From Chthoniobacteraceae bacterium (GTDB taxonomy: Bacteria; Verrucomicrobiota; Verrucomicrobiia; Chthoniobacterales; Chthoniobacteraceae), in assembly GCA_947471505.1 (NCBI GenBank), contig CANIWM010000015.1, positions 24,702 through 88,701 on the forward strand: 64,000 bases of DNA. Reading direction: 5' to 3'. The position numbers and the translations under genes are program-made. The notes beneath the pieces were generated by a model. It ran no database searches and was not told the origin of the DNA. It saw nothing but the letters and a program-made list of their open reading frames with translations. Shown here piece by piece: positions 1 through 7,936 of this stretch (the first letter of the stretch is position 1; every line of letters starts with the position of its first letter).

Positions 1-72
1 TGGTGATTGGTGATTGGTCGCAAGCGATGAATGTGCGCGGAAAACACGCTTGCGACCAATCACAAATCACCA
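1..72. repeat. Inverted repeat built from heptanucleotide units
   Basis: Bases 1-25 and 48-72 are complementary at 24 of 25 positions, leaving a 22-base loop. Within each arm the 7-bp unit GGTGATT (or its complement) occurs in tandem. The left arm begins at the window edge, so the element may extend further. It lies just downstream of the mqnE stop codon, so a transcript-ending or stabilising hairpin is possible, but there is no T-run. Confidence 0.6.
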
Positions 73-80
73 GTCACGAT

Positions 81-1187
81 TCACAGTCGGCGGTAATACG
101 TATCGCGGGCGATGGGCTCGCGGCCTGCCTCGCGGATGGCTTTTTTTAGCGCGGCGATGGATTGGCCGACGGGCGTGGCGGCGCCCGCCATGTGGAAGAT
201 TTTTTCCTCGAAGATGGTGCCGTGGAGGTCGTCCACGCCGTAGTTGAGGGCGACGGATGCCATCGGCAGGGTGAGGCTGATCCAGTAGGCGGTGATGTGG
301 TCGAAGTTATCGAGGTAGATGCGGGAGACGGCGAGATTACGCAACTCGTCGAAGGCGGTGGCGCGGACGATGTGGCGTAGCTCGGGGCGGGCGCTCTCGC
401 TTTCAAATGCGAAGGGGATGAAGCCGGTGAAGCCTGCCGTGATGTCCTGTAGTTCGCGGAGGCGGCGGAGGTGGTCCACGCGGTGCTCGAGGGTCTCAAT
501 GTGGCCGAAGAGCATGGTGGCGGTGCTGCGCATCCCCATTTCGTGCCATGTCTGGTGGACTTCAGCCCACTCTTCGGCGGTTTCTTTTCCCCGGCAAATC
601 TGGTCGCGGACGATGGGGTCGAATATCTCTGCGCCGCCGCCGGTGATGGCTTGGAGGCCAGCGGCTTTGAGGGTGGTGAGAGTTTCGGCGATGCTCGTTT
701 TGAAGACGCGCTCGGCGAGGTGGCGGATTTCTACGGCGGTGAATGCTTTGATGAAGAGGGCAGGGGACAGCGCGCGCATTTTCGTGATGAGTTCGAGGTA
801 CCACTCGGGCTTGAGCGAAGGGTGGAGGCCGCCGACCATGTGGACTTCGGTGATGCCGACATCGAGGCCGCGCTTCACGCGGTGGAGGATTTCATCAACC
901 GTCATCTCGAAGGCGTGCTCCTCGTTTTTGCGGGCACCAAATGCGCAAAATTGGCAGCGGAGGATGCAGTGGTTGGAGTAGTTGATGTAGAGGTTGTGGA
1001 TGTAGGTGCCGACGTTCCCGTTCTTGCGCTCGCGGATGATGTTGGCGATTGCGCCGAGTGCGTTCAGGTCGCGACTGCGGTAGAGCGTGAGAGCGTCGGC
1101 ATCAGTGATGCGCTGGCCCTCGCGCACTTTGTGGTAGATGGGCTGTAGGTCAGCAGGAATGAGTTTCTCGACTCGCATTTGGGGCAT
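81..1187 (-). CDS. mqnE: Aminofutalosine synthase MqnE (radical SAM)
   Basis: Radical-SAM enzyme of the futalosine route to menaquinone; it joins the chorismate-derived enolpyruvyl benzoate to SAM to make aminofutalosine in the cytoplasm. The [4Fe-4S]-binding C-x3-C-x2-C motif (CILRCQFC) is at residues 74-81. The segments MVGGLHP, GGGAEIFDP and ATMLFGH are those I know from MqnE; MqnC is the main alternative and fits less well. I chose the start at 1187, giving 368 residues, the usual family length. The frame stays open to 1295, but that ATG overlaps the start of the divergent yceD gene and the extra 36 residues look non-conserved. The rest of the futalosine pathway is not in this window. Confidence 0.85.
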   Translation of the reverse strand: MPQMRVEKLIPADLQPIYHKVREGQRITDADALTLYRSRDLNALGAIANIIRERKNGNVGTYIHNLYINYSNHCILRCQFCAFGARKNEEHAFEMTVDEILHRVKRGLDVGITEVHMVGGLHPSLKPEWYLELITKMRALSPALFIKAFTAVEIRHLAERVFKTSIAETLTTLKAAGLQAITGGGAEIFDPIVRDQICRGKETAEEWAEVHQTWHEMGMRSTATMLFGHIETLEHRVDHLRRLRELQDITAGFTGFIPFAFESESARPELRHIVRATAFDELRNLAVSRIYLDNFDHITAYWISLTLPMASVALNYGVDDLHGTIFEEKIFHMAGAATPVGQSIAALKKAIREAGREPIARDTYYRRL

Positions 1188-1293
1188 TTTATCCCACACG
1201 CCCGCAGCCGCGTCGATGGCTTTCGCGTGTTGGGACGTAGGCTCGGCGATTTGTTCGCTGGAGTTCTCCACGGGCTCCGCTACGATACGCGCC

Positions 1294-1743
1294 ATGAAAG
1301 TGCATGTTTTGCAAATTCCGCCCGATGGGAAGCACTACGAGGGCGAGGAACTGAACTCAATTTTGGAGCTGGATGACCCGCGCATGGTCCCGGTCTCGCC
1401 GATCTCGTACTCGCTCGATGTGGGCGTGAACGATGACGGGCTCTGGGCGCACGGGCCTATCGGGGTCGATTTGGACTGCGAGTGCGTGCGGTGTCTGTCG
1501 CGCTTTGTGCTGCCGATCCGGGTGGACGATTTTGCCTGCCATGTGGAACTCGAAGGTAAAGAATTGGTGGACTTGACAGAGTACATCCGGGAAGACATCT
1601 TGCTCGCCCTTCCGGCCCATCCTCATTGTGATTGGGATGGTGAAACTGACTGCAAAGCCAGCTTTACCACCGACCACAGTGCCGTCGAAACTCTCGACGA
1701 CATACGGGATGTCTGGAAGGACCTCGATAACTTGAAACTTTAA
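1294..1743 (+). CDS. yceD: YceD/DUF177 family protein
   Basis: A 149-residue acidic protein of the DUF177/YceD family, which is almost always encoded directly upstream of rpmF, as here with a 13-bp gap. Family members have been linked to ribosome assembly or rRNA accumulation. The central CECVRCLSRF segment is the typical cysteine pair of the family. The C-terminus carries a further cysteine region (HCDWDGETDC). The start at 1294 gives MKVHVLQIPP; the frame is open upstream but that part runs antisense through mqnE. It is probably co-transcribed with rpmF from the short divergent gap with mqnE. Confidence 0.8.
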   Translation: MKVHVLQIPPDGKHYEGEELNSILELDDPRMVPVSPISYSLDVGVNDDGLWAHGPIGVDLDCECVRCLSRFVLPIRVDDFACHVELEGKELVDLTEYIREDILLALPAHPHCDWDGETDCKASFTTDHSAVETLDDIRDVWKDLDNLKL

Positions 1744-1756
1744 TTACTGAAATACC

Positions 1757-1936
1757 ATGGGAGTCCCAAAGCGTAAAAAATCCAAGATGCGTCTTCGCAC
1801 GCACAAAGCATCACTCCGCTGGCACGCGCCTTCACTGAATAAGTGTGGCCAGTGCAGCAGCACCATCCGCAGCCATCGTGCTTGCCCGGCCTGCGGCTAT
1901 TACGCCGGACGCCAGGTCTTGACGGTCGGCGCGTAA
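1757..1936 (+). CDS. rpmF: 50S ribosomal protein L32
   Basis: A 59-residue L32 starting MGVPKRKKSK, with a zinc ribbon of two CxxC pairs (CGQC at residues 30-33 and CPAC at 43-46). It lies 13 bp after yceD, the standard yceD-rpmF pair, and is followed by a strong hairpin terminator. The length and the basic N-terminus fit bacterial L32 exactly. The zinc-binding form is present, so this is not the cysteine-free paralogue used under zinc limitation. Confidence 0.95.
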   Translation: MGVPKRKKSKMRLRTHKASLRWHAPSLNKCGQCSSTIRSHRACPACGYYAGRQVLTVGA

Positions 1937-1966
1937 GGTTCCGCTCGTTAGCTTTTTAAACGACCC

Positions 1967-2008
1967 TCAGCCGCCCCGCTTCACAGCAGGGCGGCTGATT
2001 TGTCTTTT
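1967..2008 (+). terminator. Rho-independent terminator after rpmF
   Basis: A perfect 10-bp stem (1967-1976 with 1989-1998) with a 12-base loop is followed by TTTGTCTTTT. It closes the yceD-rpmF unit just before the glycosyltransferase start. Confidence 0.8.
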
Positions 2009-2018
2009 GTACTGACGT

Positions 2019-2978
2019 ATGGGGAAAAATCCGCGCTCCATTTTAATCATCAAACCCAGTTCGCTGGGCGATGTCGTCCACACGCTGCCCGCTGTCGCGT
2101 GTGTGAAACGCCGCTGGCCGGGCGCGCGGCTCTCTTGGCTGGTGAACCCCGAGTGGGCTCCTCTGCTACACGGAAACGCGGACGTGGATGAGATCATCCT
2201 TTTCCCGCGCAGCGAGTTTCGCGGGCTGGGTGGGCTGCTGCGGTTTCACCGCTGGGCAGGGACGCTGCGGGAGCGGGTGAACGCGGACCTTGTGCTGGAT
2301 TTTCAGGGGCTCCTGCGTAGCGGCTATGTCGCATGGAAGGCGGGCGGCGAGAGCTGGGGCACGTCGGACTCGCGGGAAGGCGCGCGCTTTTTCCACGATC
2401 ACGTCGTCAGCGTCCCGCCGCGCACGGCACCCGTCCATGCGGTGCAGCGGTATCTTTCGCTCGTCGAAGCGCTAGGCTGCGACACGTCGGGTTCGCTGGA
2501 GTGGAAGCTGCCTGCTGCCGAGCTGCCACCGGGTTTGCCGCCGGAGTATGTCGTGCTGCATCCCTACTCGCGCGGCGCGGGGAAATCGCTCGCCGCAGCA
2601 GAAGTGGCGGCGTTTTGCGAAGCTCTCGCGCCAATGCCCGTGGTCATCGCAGGCCGCGCGGACGAGAAGCCACCGGAAGGCGGAAGCGTGGTCAATTTGC
2701 TCAATCGCACGACGCTGCCGGAGCTGTGCGAGCTGCTGCGGCGGGCGCGCTTTGTCATCAGCGTGGACAGCGGGCCGATGCACATCGCTGCGGCGCTGAA
2801 CCCTCGATTGCTCTCCATCCACACCTGGAGCGACCCACGGAAAGTCGGCCCATTTTCGCCCGGCGCATGGGTGTGGAAAGACGGGCGCGTGGGGACGATG
2901 GGGACGTTCCCTTTGGGCGAGTATTGTCCGCTAGACGCTTTGCCCGCGTGGGTTCGCGCGAGCCATGCGTCGTGGTGA
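2019..2978 (+). CDS. Glycosyltransferase family 9 (heptosyltransferase-like)
   Basis: A 319-residue protein of glycosyltransferase family 9, the family of ADP-heptose:LPS heptosyltransferases. The N-terminus has ILIIKPSSLGDVVHTLPA, the hallmark of the acceptor-side Rossmann domain. The C-terminal domain has VVLHPYSRGAGKSL and VISVDSGPMHIAAAL, matching the nucleotide-sugar site with its conserved DSGxxH. It presumably adds a sugar to a lipid-linked surface glycan at the inner face of the membrane. No lipopolysaccharide genes flank it, so the donor and acceptor cannot be assigned. It has its own terminator-separated position and no partner gene. Confidence 0.85.
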   Translation: MGKNPRSILIIKPSSLGDVVHTLPAVACVKRRWPGARLSWLVNPEWAPLLHGNADVDEIILFPRSEFRGLGGLLRFHRWAGTLRERVNADLVLDFQGLLRSGYVAWKAGGESWGTSDSREGARFFHDHVVSVPPRTAPVHAVQRYLSLVEALGCDTSGSLEWKLPAAELPPGLPPEYVVLHPYSRGAGKSLAAAEVAAFCEALAPMPVVIAGRADEKPPEGGSVVNLLNRTTLPELCELLRRARFVISVDSGPMHIAAALNPRLLSIHTWSDPRKVGPFSPGAWVWKDGRVGTMGTFPLGEYCPLDALPAWVRASHASW

Positions 2979-2983
2979 AGCAG

Positions 2984-3589
2984 CTACTTACCCGCTGCCT
3001 TTTTAGCTGGCTTGCCCGCTGCATTCGGCGTGAAGGGCTCTTTCGATTTAGCGTCGAGCGAGTCCAGCGTGGTCTTTAAAGTCGCAGCGATGGCATCCGC
3101 ATTTTGCTTCAAATCGGCGTTTTTAATCTGCGGAAGAAACGACTGCACATACGTGAGAGCCTTCTGCGTCTCGGGCAAAGTCAGCTTGAAAAACTCCTTC
3201 CGAAAGTCTGCGCCCTTCAGCTTGCTCATCTTCGCCATTGCCTCGCTCTGGCTCTTACTTACATCACTCGCGATTTGTTGAAACTTGTGCGCCATACAGA
3301 CATTCACAAACGGCGTCCACCGGCTCACCAGCCCCCGATTTAGCTTCGTGCTGAACTCTGAAATGTCCAAGTCCGTCCCCTTAGCCCGCCGCCCCGCCAG
3401 CGTTGCCTGCATGAGGTTTTGTAAATAGGTCGAAGTCGTTCGCGCAAAAGTTTGCTCCTGTGGGGAAAAAGGAACCATCGGGGCAGGAGCCGCAGGCGTA
3501 GCCGGGGCTGTCGGTGCCGCAGGTGTTTGCGCGCGGAGTGTGAAGGTCCCGGTAGTCAAAACGAAGAGCAGAAACGAAGTCAGACGCAT
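2984..3589 (-). CDS. Secreted protein of unknown function, Ala/Pro-rich N-terminus
   Basis: A 201-residue protein with a clear signal peptide: a basic start, a hydrophobic core (FLLFVLTTGTFTL) and a likely cut after LRAQ or nearby. An Ala/Pro/Thr-rich linker follows, then a mostly helical region with many Lys and Gln residues and a Lys/Ala-rich tail. I chose the start at 3589 because it directly opens the signal peptide; the frame continues upstream to 3796 but that part has no coding character. It is convergent with the glycosyltransferase gene and divergent from the MFS gene. I recognise no family. Confidence 0.65.
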   Translation of the reverse strand: MRLTSFLLFVLTTGTFTLRAQTPAAPTAPATPAAPAPMVPFSPQEQTFARTTSTYLQNLMQATLAGRRAKGTDLDISEFSTKLNRGLVSRWTPFVNVCMAHKFQQIASDVSKSQSEAMAKMSKLKGADFRKEFFKLTLPETQKALTYVQSFLPQIKNADLKQNADAIAATLKTTLDSLDAKSKEPFTPNAAGKPAKKAAGK

Positions 3590-3694
3590 AGTGTCGTGTA
3601 AGTCCCAGAAACGCGCAGGCCAAGGCAAACCAAATATCGCCACGGCGACGGGGGGAAATGTCGCGAGCGAGATTTTCGGGCCGCTTTTCAAAGA

Positions 3695-4930
3695 ATGTCC
3701 TTTCCACCCCGCACGGGAATTCGTCTTTCTTCCGTGGTGCAACGCGAGACATGCTGGACTGAATACGCCGAATTGGCGGCGCTTTTTTTTATCCATGCAA
3801 TGGCGATGGGGATGTGGTTTGTGCCGCTCGCGACGGTGCTGCCGGCCTACGGATACGGGGAGATCAAGAGCTACGTGTTCGCGACGAGTGCGGTGGCGGC
3901 GTTTATTTCGCCGCTGATTTTCGGGGCGCTGGCGGACCAGCGGCTCGCTCCGGTGCGGGTGCTACGGTGGCTCTCGCTGGCGACTGCGGGCGCGATGGCG
4001 CTGGCGACGACGGCGATTTCGCAGCGGTGGGGCACGGGCTGGGTGCTGGTATTTTGTCAGCTCCACGCGCTGTGCTCGGCTCCGACTTGGAGCATCTCGA
4101 CGACGATTGTGCTCTCGCGCTTGAGCGATGCGAAGCGGCAGTTTGGCCCCATCCGCGCGATGGCGACGCTGGGGTGGATGGTGGGCTGCTGGATCATCGG
4201 CTTCATGCACGCAGACCGCAACTCGCTGGCGGGTTATGGCGGGGTGACGGTGTGGCTGCTGGTGACGCTTTTCACGTTCGCGCTGCCGGTGGTGAATCCC
4301 CCCGTCTCGACGGAAAAACTGACGTGGTCGCAGCGGCTCGGGCTGGATGCGTGGCAGCTCTTGCGCAATCGCGATGACCGCGTGGTCTTCATCACGGCGG
4401 CGCTTTTTAACATGCCGCTGTGCGCGTTCTACCAGTTCACCCCCGTGCATCTCACTCAGCTCGGGCTGGACCGGACAAGCTCGTGGATGACGCTGGGACA
4501 GGTGACGGAAATCATCGCGATGCTCGGGCTGGCGTGGCTGCTGCGGCGGTGGCGCTTAAAGTGGATATTCCTCACCGGCATCGGCATCGCTGTGTTGCGT
4601 TACGTGCTGTGCGCGATGGATGGCGTGGGCTGGCTGTTGGCGGGAGTGACGTTGCACGGCTTCGCCTACACGCTCTTTTACATCACGGCGCAGCTTTACC
4701 TAGAGCAGCGCGTGGACCCGGCATTTCGAGGCCGCGCGCAGGCGCTGCTCCAGCTCATGATCAGTGGCGTGGGGAGTATGCTCGGCTACCTCGGGACAGA
4801 GGTTTGGTTTAAGCACACCACCGTGAACGGCACGACAAACTGGCCGCTTTTCTGGAACGGCCTCGCAGGCGTCGTCGCCATAGTGTTCGTGTTCTTCGCC
4901 GCGCTCTATCGCGGGCGAAAGCTTGGGTAG
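3695..4930 (+). CDS. MFS transporter, nucleoside-permease-like
   Basis: A 411-residue inner-membrane protein with about twelve hydrophobic segments and the short cytoplasmic loop FGALADQRL between helices 2 and 3, a form of the MFS GxLaDR signature. The overall layout resembles the nucleoside:H+ symporter/NupG branch, including the W-x-V-P-L-A-T near the first helix. The substrate is unknown. The N-terminal 25 residues are not hydrophobic, so a slightly later start is possible. The gene ends 2 bp before the convergent metal ATPase stop. Confidence 0.7.
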   Translation: MSFPPRTGIRLSSVVQRETCWTEYAELAALFFIHAMAMGMWFVPLATVLPAYGYGEIKSYVFATSAVAAFISPLIFGALADQRLAPVRVLRWLSLATAGAMALATTAISQRWGTGWVLVFCQLHALCSAPTWSISTTIVLSRLSDAKRQFGPIRAMATLGWMVGCWIIGFMHADRNSLAGYGGVTVWLLVTLFTFALPVVNPPVSTEKLTWSQRLGLDAWQLLRNRDDRVVFITAALFNMPLCAFYQFTPVHLTQLGLDRTSSWMTLGQVTEIIAMLGLAWLLRRWRLKWIFLTGIGIAVLRYVLCAMDGVGWLLAGVTLHGFAYTLFYITAQLYLEQRVDPAFRGRAQALLQLMISGVGSMLGYLGTEVWFKHTTVNGTTNWPLFWNGLAGVVAIVFVFFAALYRGRKLG

Positions 4931-4932
4931 CC

Positions 4933-6822
4933 CTATTGGGACGCCGTGCGCGCCTTATGGACTGGTTGTACCGGTTTGGTTCCGCCTCGCTCAAACAAGA
5001 GCCGCAGGCTGTTCATCACGACGATGACGGTGCTGCCTTCGTGCATCATCACGCCGAGGGACAGCGGGACGGCGAAGCCGGTGATGGTGGCGAGGGACAT
5101 GAAGGTGATGACGCCGAGGGCGATGAGCATGTTTTGCCGGATGATGCGGCGGGCGCGGACGCTGAGGCTGCGGGCGGTGAGGAAGCTCTCTAGTTTGTCG
5201 TTCATGAGGACGACTTCGGCTTGCTCGATGGCGGCGTCGGAGCCGCGAGCGCCCATCGCGACGCCGACATCGGCGGCGGCGATGACGGGGGCGTCGTTCA
5301 CGCCATCGCCGATCATCGCGACGATGGAACCGCTCGCTTTCAAGCGCTGGATAGCGGCGACTTTTTCCTCGGGCTTGAGCTGGCTGAGGACTTCGCCGAC
5401 GCCGGTCTCGCGGCCCATTTCTTGGGCAGCGCCACTTTTGTCGCCGGTGAGCATGATGGTCTTAATTCCCGCTGCGTGAAGCTGCGCGATGAGGTCGTGG
5501 CTCTCGGGGCGGAGGCGGTCGCGGAGGAGGATGCGCCCGAGGAGCTTGGGCGAGGCGATCCACACTTCGCTGGCGTCGCGGGGCTGGGGAAGGAGCGGGT
5601 TGCCGGGGCGCATGGAAAGGGCGAGGTCGCGGTTGCCGAGCACGATGGTTTCGCCACGCCACACGGCCCGCACGCCTTGGCCAGCGATGGTTTCCGAGGC
5701 GGTCGGCGGCTCCACGGGGATGTCGCGGCGTGTGGCTTCCCGTGCGAGCGAACGGGACATCGGGTGGTTGGAAAGGCGCGCGATATTTCCGGCAGCGGCG
5801 AGGAGTTCGGCTTCGGTGCCTTCGATGAGTTCGATGCCAATGACGTGCAGGTTTCCCTCGGTGAGCGTGCCCGTTTTATCCATCGCCACGGCGGTGACTC
5901 CGGCGAGCGTCTCGATGGCTGCTCCGCCGCGAAACAGGATCCCATGTCTAGCGCCGAATGCGATGGCCGAGAGGATCGCGGACGGCACGGAGAGCACGAT
6001 GGCGCAGGGGGACATGACGACGAGCAGCGTCATCGCGCGGTAGAACGCGCTGTGGTTTCCGTGAAAAGGTGCGCGCTCAAAAACGAGCCACCAGACGAGA
6101 AACATGATCGTGCAAAGCGAGAGGGCGAGCGCGGTGTAGCGCGTGCCGAAGCGGTCGGTGAATCGCTGCGATGGAGCCTTCAGGTGTTGCGCATCATCAA
6201 TGAGCCGGATGATGCGTTGGAGCGCGCTGTCCTCCGTGCCACGGAGCACGCGGCCCTCGAAGACGCCTTGCAGATTCAGCGTGCCGGAGAGCGCGGTATC
6301 GCCGCGTCCTTTCGCCACGGGCTCGGCCTCGCCGGTGAGCATCGCCTCGTCGCATGCGCTCTCGCCGAGTTCGATGAGGATGTCCACGGGCACTTGCTCG
6401 TTCGCCGTCACGCGCACGGTCTGGCCGGGCTGGAGTTCGCCGACGGGGACCTCGCGCTCCGTGCCGTTCTCCAGCAAGCGGGCGGTCTTCGGCGCGTGGT
6501 TGAGCAGTGCGCTGATTTCGCGGTTCGTGCGACCGTGGGCGAAGCGCTCCATCGCCCCCGACGCGGAGAAAAGAAACATGAGCACCGCACCCTCCGCAGG
6601 CTCGCCGACGATGGCCGCGCCGAGCGCCACGAGGAACATCAAGAAGTCCGTGCCGAACTCCCGCTCCCGCATATCCGCCCACACTTTGAACGCCAAATCC
6701 CAGCCACCCGAAATGTATGCACCGATGTAGGCCAGCGGCGATTGCGTGAGCCAGCCGAGCAGCGTGCAGAGGAGGCAAATCGCGGAGCGCGCAGCGATGG
6801 GTTGCCATCCAGTTTCGCTCAT
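4933..6822 (-). CDS. P1B-4 type heavy-metal-transporting ATPase
   Basis: A 629-residue P-type ATPase. It shows the phosphorylation motif DKTGTLTEG, TGE in the actuator domain (LTGEAEP), MLTGDKSGAA and the hinge GDGVND. The membrane metal site is SPC (VMSPCAIV) rather than CPC, and the last helices carry HEGST; there is no N-terminal metal-binding domain. That combination defines subgroup P1B-4 (CoaT, CtpD, PfeT), which exports Co(II) or Fe(II). The start at 6822 overlaps the hemC stop by 4 bp (ATGA), which indicates translational coupling with hemC. An open frame to 6984 was rejected because it runs inside hemC. Confidence 0.85.
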   Translation of the reverse strand: MSETGWQPIAARSAICLLCTLLGWLTQSPLAYIGAYISGGWDLAFKVWADMREREFGTDFLMFLVALGAAIVGEPAEGAVLMFLFSASGAMERFAHGRTNREISALLNHAPKTARLLENGTEREVPVGELQPGQTVRVTANEQVPVDILIELGESACDEAMLTGEAEPVAKGRGDTALSGTLNLQGVFEGRVLRGTEDSALQRIIRLIDDAQHLKAPSQRFTDRFGTRYTALALSLCTIMFLVWWLVFERAPFHGNHSAFYRAMTLLVVMSPCAIVLSVPSAILSAIAFGARHGILFRGGAAIETLAGVTAVAMDKTGTLTEGNLHVIGIELIEGTEAELLAAAGNIARLSNHPMSRSLAREATRRDIPVEPPTASETIAGQGVRAVWRGETIVLGNRDLALSMRPGNPLLPQPRDASEVWIASPKLLGRILLRDRLRPESHDLIAQLHAAGIKTIMLTGDKSGAAQEMGRETGVGEVLSQLKPEEKVAAIQRLKASGSIVAMIGDGVNDAPVIAAADVGVAMGARGSDAAIEQAEVVLMNDKLESFLTARSLSVRARRIIRQNMLIALGVITFMSLATITGFAVPLSLGVMMHEGSTVIVVMNSLRLLFERGGTKPVQPVHKARTASQ

Positions 6823-7748
6823 GTGATTGCGGCGATCAGCTCTGCCGCGAGCCGATTCATTTCTCCGATGGGGCCTTCCACGGTGGCCGTGCGCGGCGGC
6901 TGGCCTTCGGCGTGAAAGAGCACGCCGCTCATGGAGAGCCGGTCGCCCTCCAGCACCGTGCGGACGCCCACTGGCAGCGAGCAATCGCCCGAGAGCAGTC
7001 GCTGCACTTCGCGCTCTGCGCGGATGGCGAGCATCGTGGGCTCGTGGTTAATCTGCGCCAACACCTCGCGCACATCGGTGCGGTCGGCGCGTGCTTGCAG
7101 GGCCACGGCTCCTTGGCCGATGGCGGGCAGCAGCTTCTCCAGCAGCGAGCTGGCGCAAAACTCGCCGCCCTCCAGCGCCAGCGTCCCCGCTGCAAAATCG
7201 AGCGCGTAGCCGAGCCTGCGTAGCCCCGCCTCGGCGAGCACGATGGCAGAGACGCCTTCATTTTCCCCGAGCTTGCGGAGACGGGTCGGCACGTTGCCGC
7301 GCCATTCTTCGATCTGTAAATCGGGCCGCAGCCACGCGAGCTGCCGTGCGCGGCGGATGCTGCTCGTGCCCACACGAGCGCCTTGTGGCAGCGCGTCGAG
7401 GCCGCCGGGCAGTTTGGAAATGAGCACATCGCCGATGGGCGCACGCTCCAGCACGGCGACGAGGTCGAGGCCCGGCGGATTGTTGCCGGGCAAATCTTTG
7501 AGGCTGTGAATCGCCACATCAATCCCGCCCGTCAGCAGGGCGTCTTCCAGCTCTTTAGTGAAGAGCCCCTTTCCCCCTGCCTCGCCAGCTCGGAGGAGAT
7601 TCAGGTCGAGCTTCAAGTCGCCGCGCGTGGTGAAGAGTTCCCGGCGCGTCGCCAAGCCGGGGCAGCGAGCGGCCAGCGCCGCTTCGGTCAGTTCCACTTG
7701 AGCCACGGCGAGCGCGGAAGCACGAGAGCCGAGCACGATTTCATTCAT
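6819..7748 (-). CDS. hemC: Hydroxymethylbilane synthase (porphobilinogen deaminase)
   Basis: A 309-residue cytoplasmic enzyme that condenses four porphobilinogen molecules into hydroxymethylbilane in heme biosynthesis. The N-terminus has GSRASALAVAQ, then the active-site stretch HSLKDLP, and GDCSLPVGV with the cysteine that carries the dipyrromethane cofactor. I chose the second of two adjacent ATG codons (7748) because its spacing from the CAGGCG Shine-Dalgarno-like sequence is better. Its stop overlaps the start of the metal ATPase. No other hem gene is nearby. Confidence 0.92.
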   Translation of the reverse strand: MNEIVLGSRASALAVAQVELTEAALAARCPGLATRRELFTTRGDLKLDLNLLRAGEAGGKGLFTKELEDALLTGGIDVAIHSLKDLPGNNPPGLDLVAVLERAPIGDVLISKLPGGLDALPQGARVGTSSIRRARQLAWLRPDLQIEEWRGNVPTRLRKLGENEGVSAIVLAEAGLRRLGYALDFAAGTLALEGGEFCASSLLEKLLPAIGQGAVALQARADRTDVREVLAQINHEPTMLAIRAEREVQRLLSGDCSLPVGVRTVLEGDRLSMSGVLFHAEGQPPRTATVEGPIGEMNRLAAELIAAIT

Positions 7749-7936
7749 CATCGCCTGCCGAATGCCCGATGCCGCGAGGCGGGGCAAGGAGAATGAAGAA
7801 CATGTGCGTTTCCGCTCCGAGATAGGCGGCATTGACTGAAGCGAAGAATGTTCACCCCAGCTTTTGCCGCCACGCCCTTCAGTAATGGATCAACCAAGGC
7901 GGGGCTTGGCGCACGCTTTGCTGATACTTCATCTTC

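Noticed and set aside
1188..1295. Extension of mqnE to the ATG at 1293-1295
   Set aside because: It would overlap the divergent yceD start and leave no room for promoters; the residues do not resemble MqnE.
5221..6915. A 564-residue open frame antisense to the metal ATPase
   Set aside because: It results from GC-rich codon use on the other strand and shows no domain.
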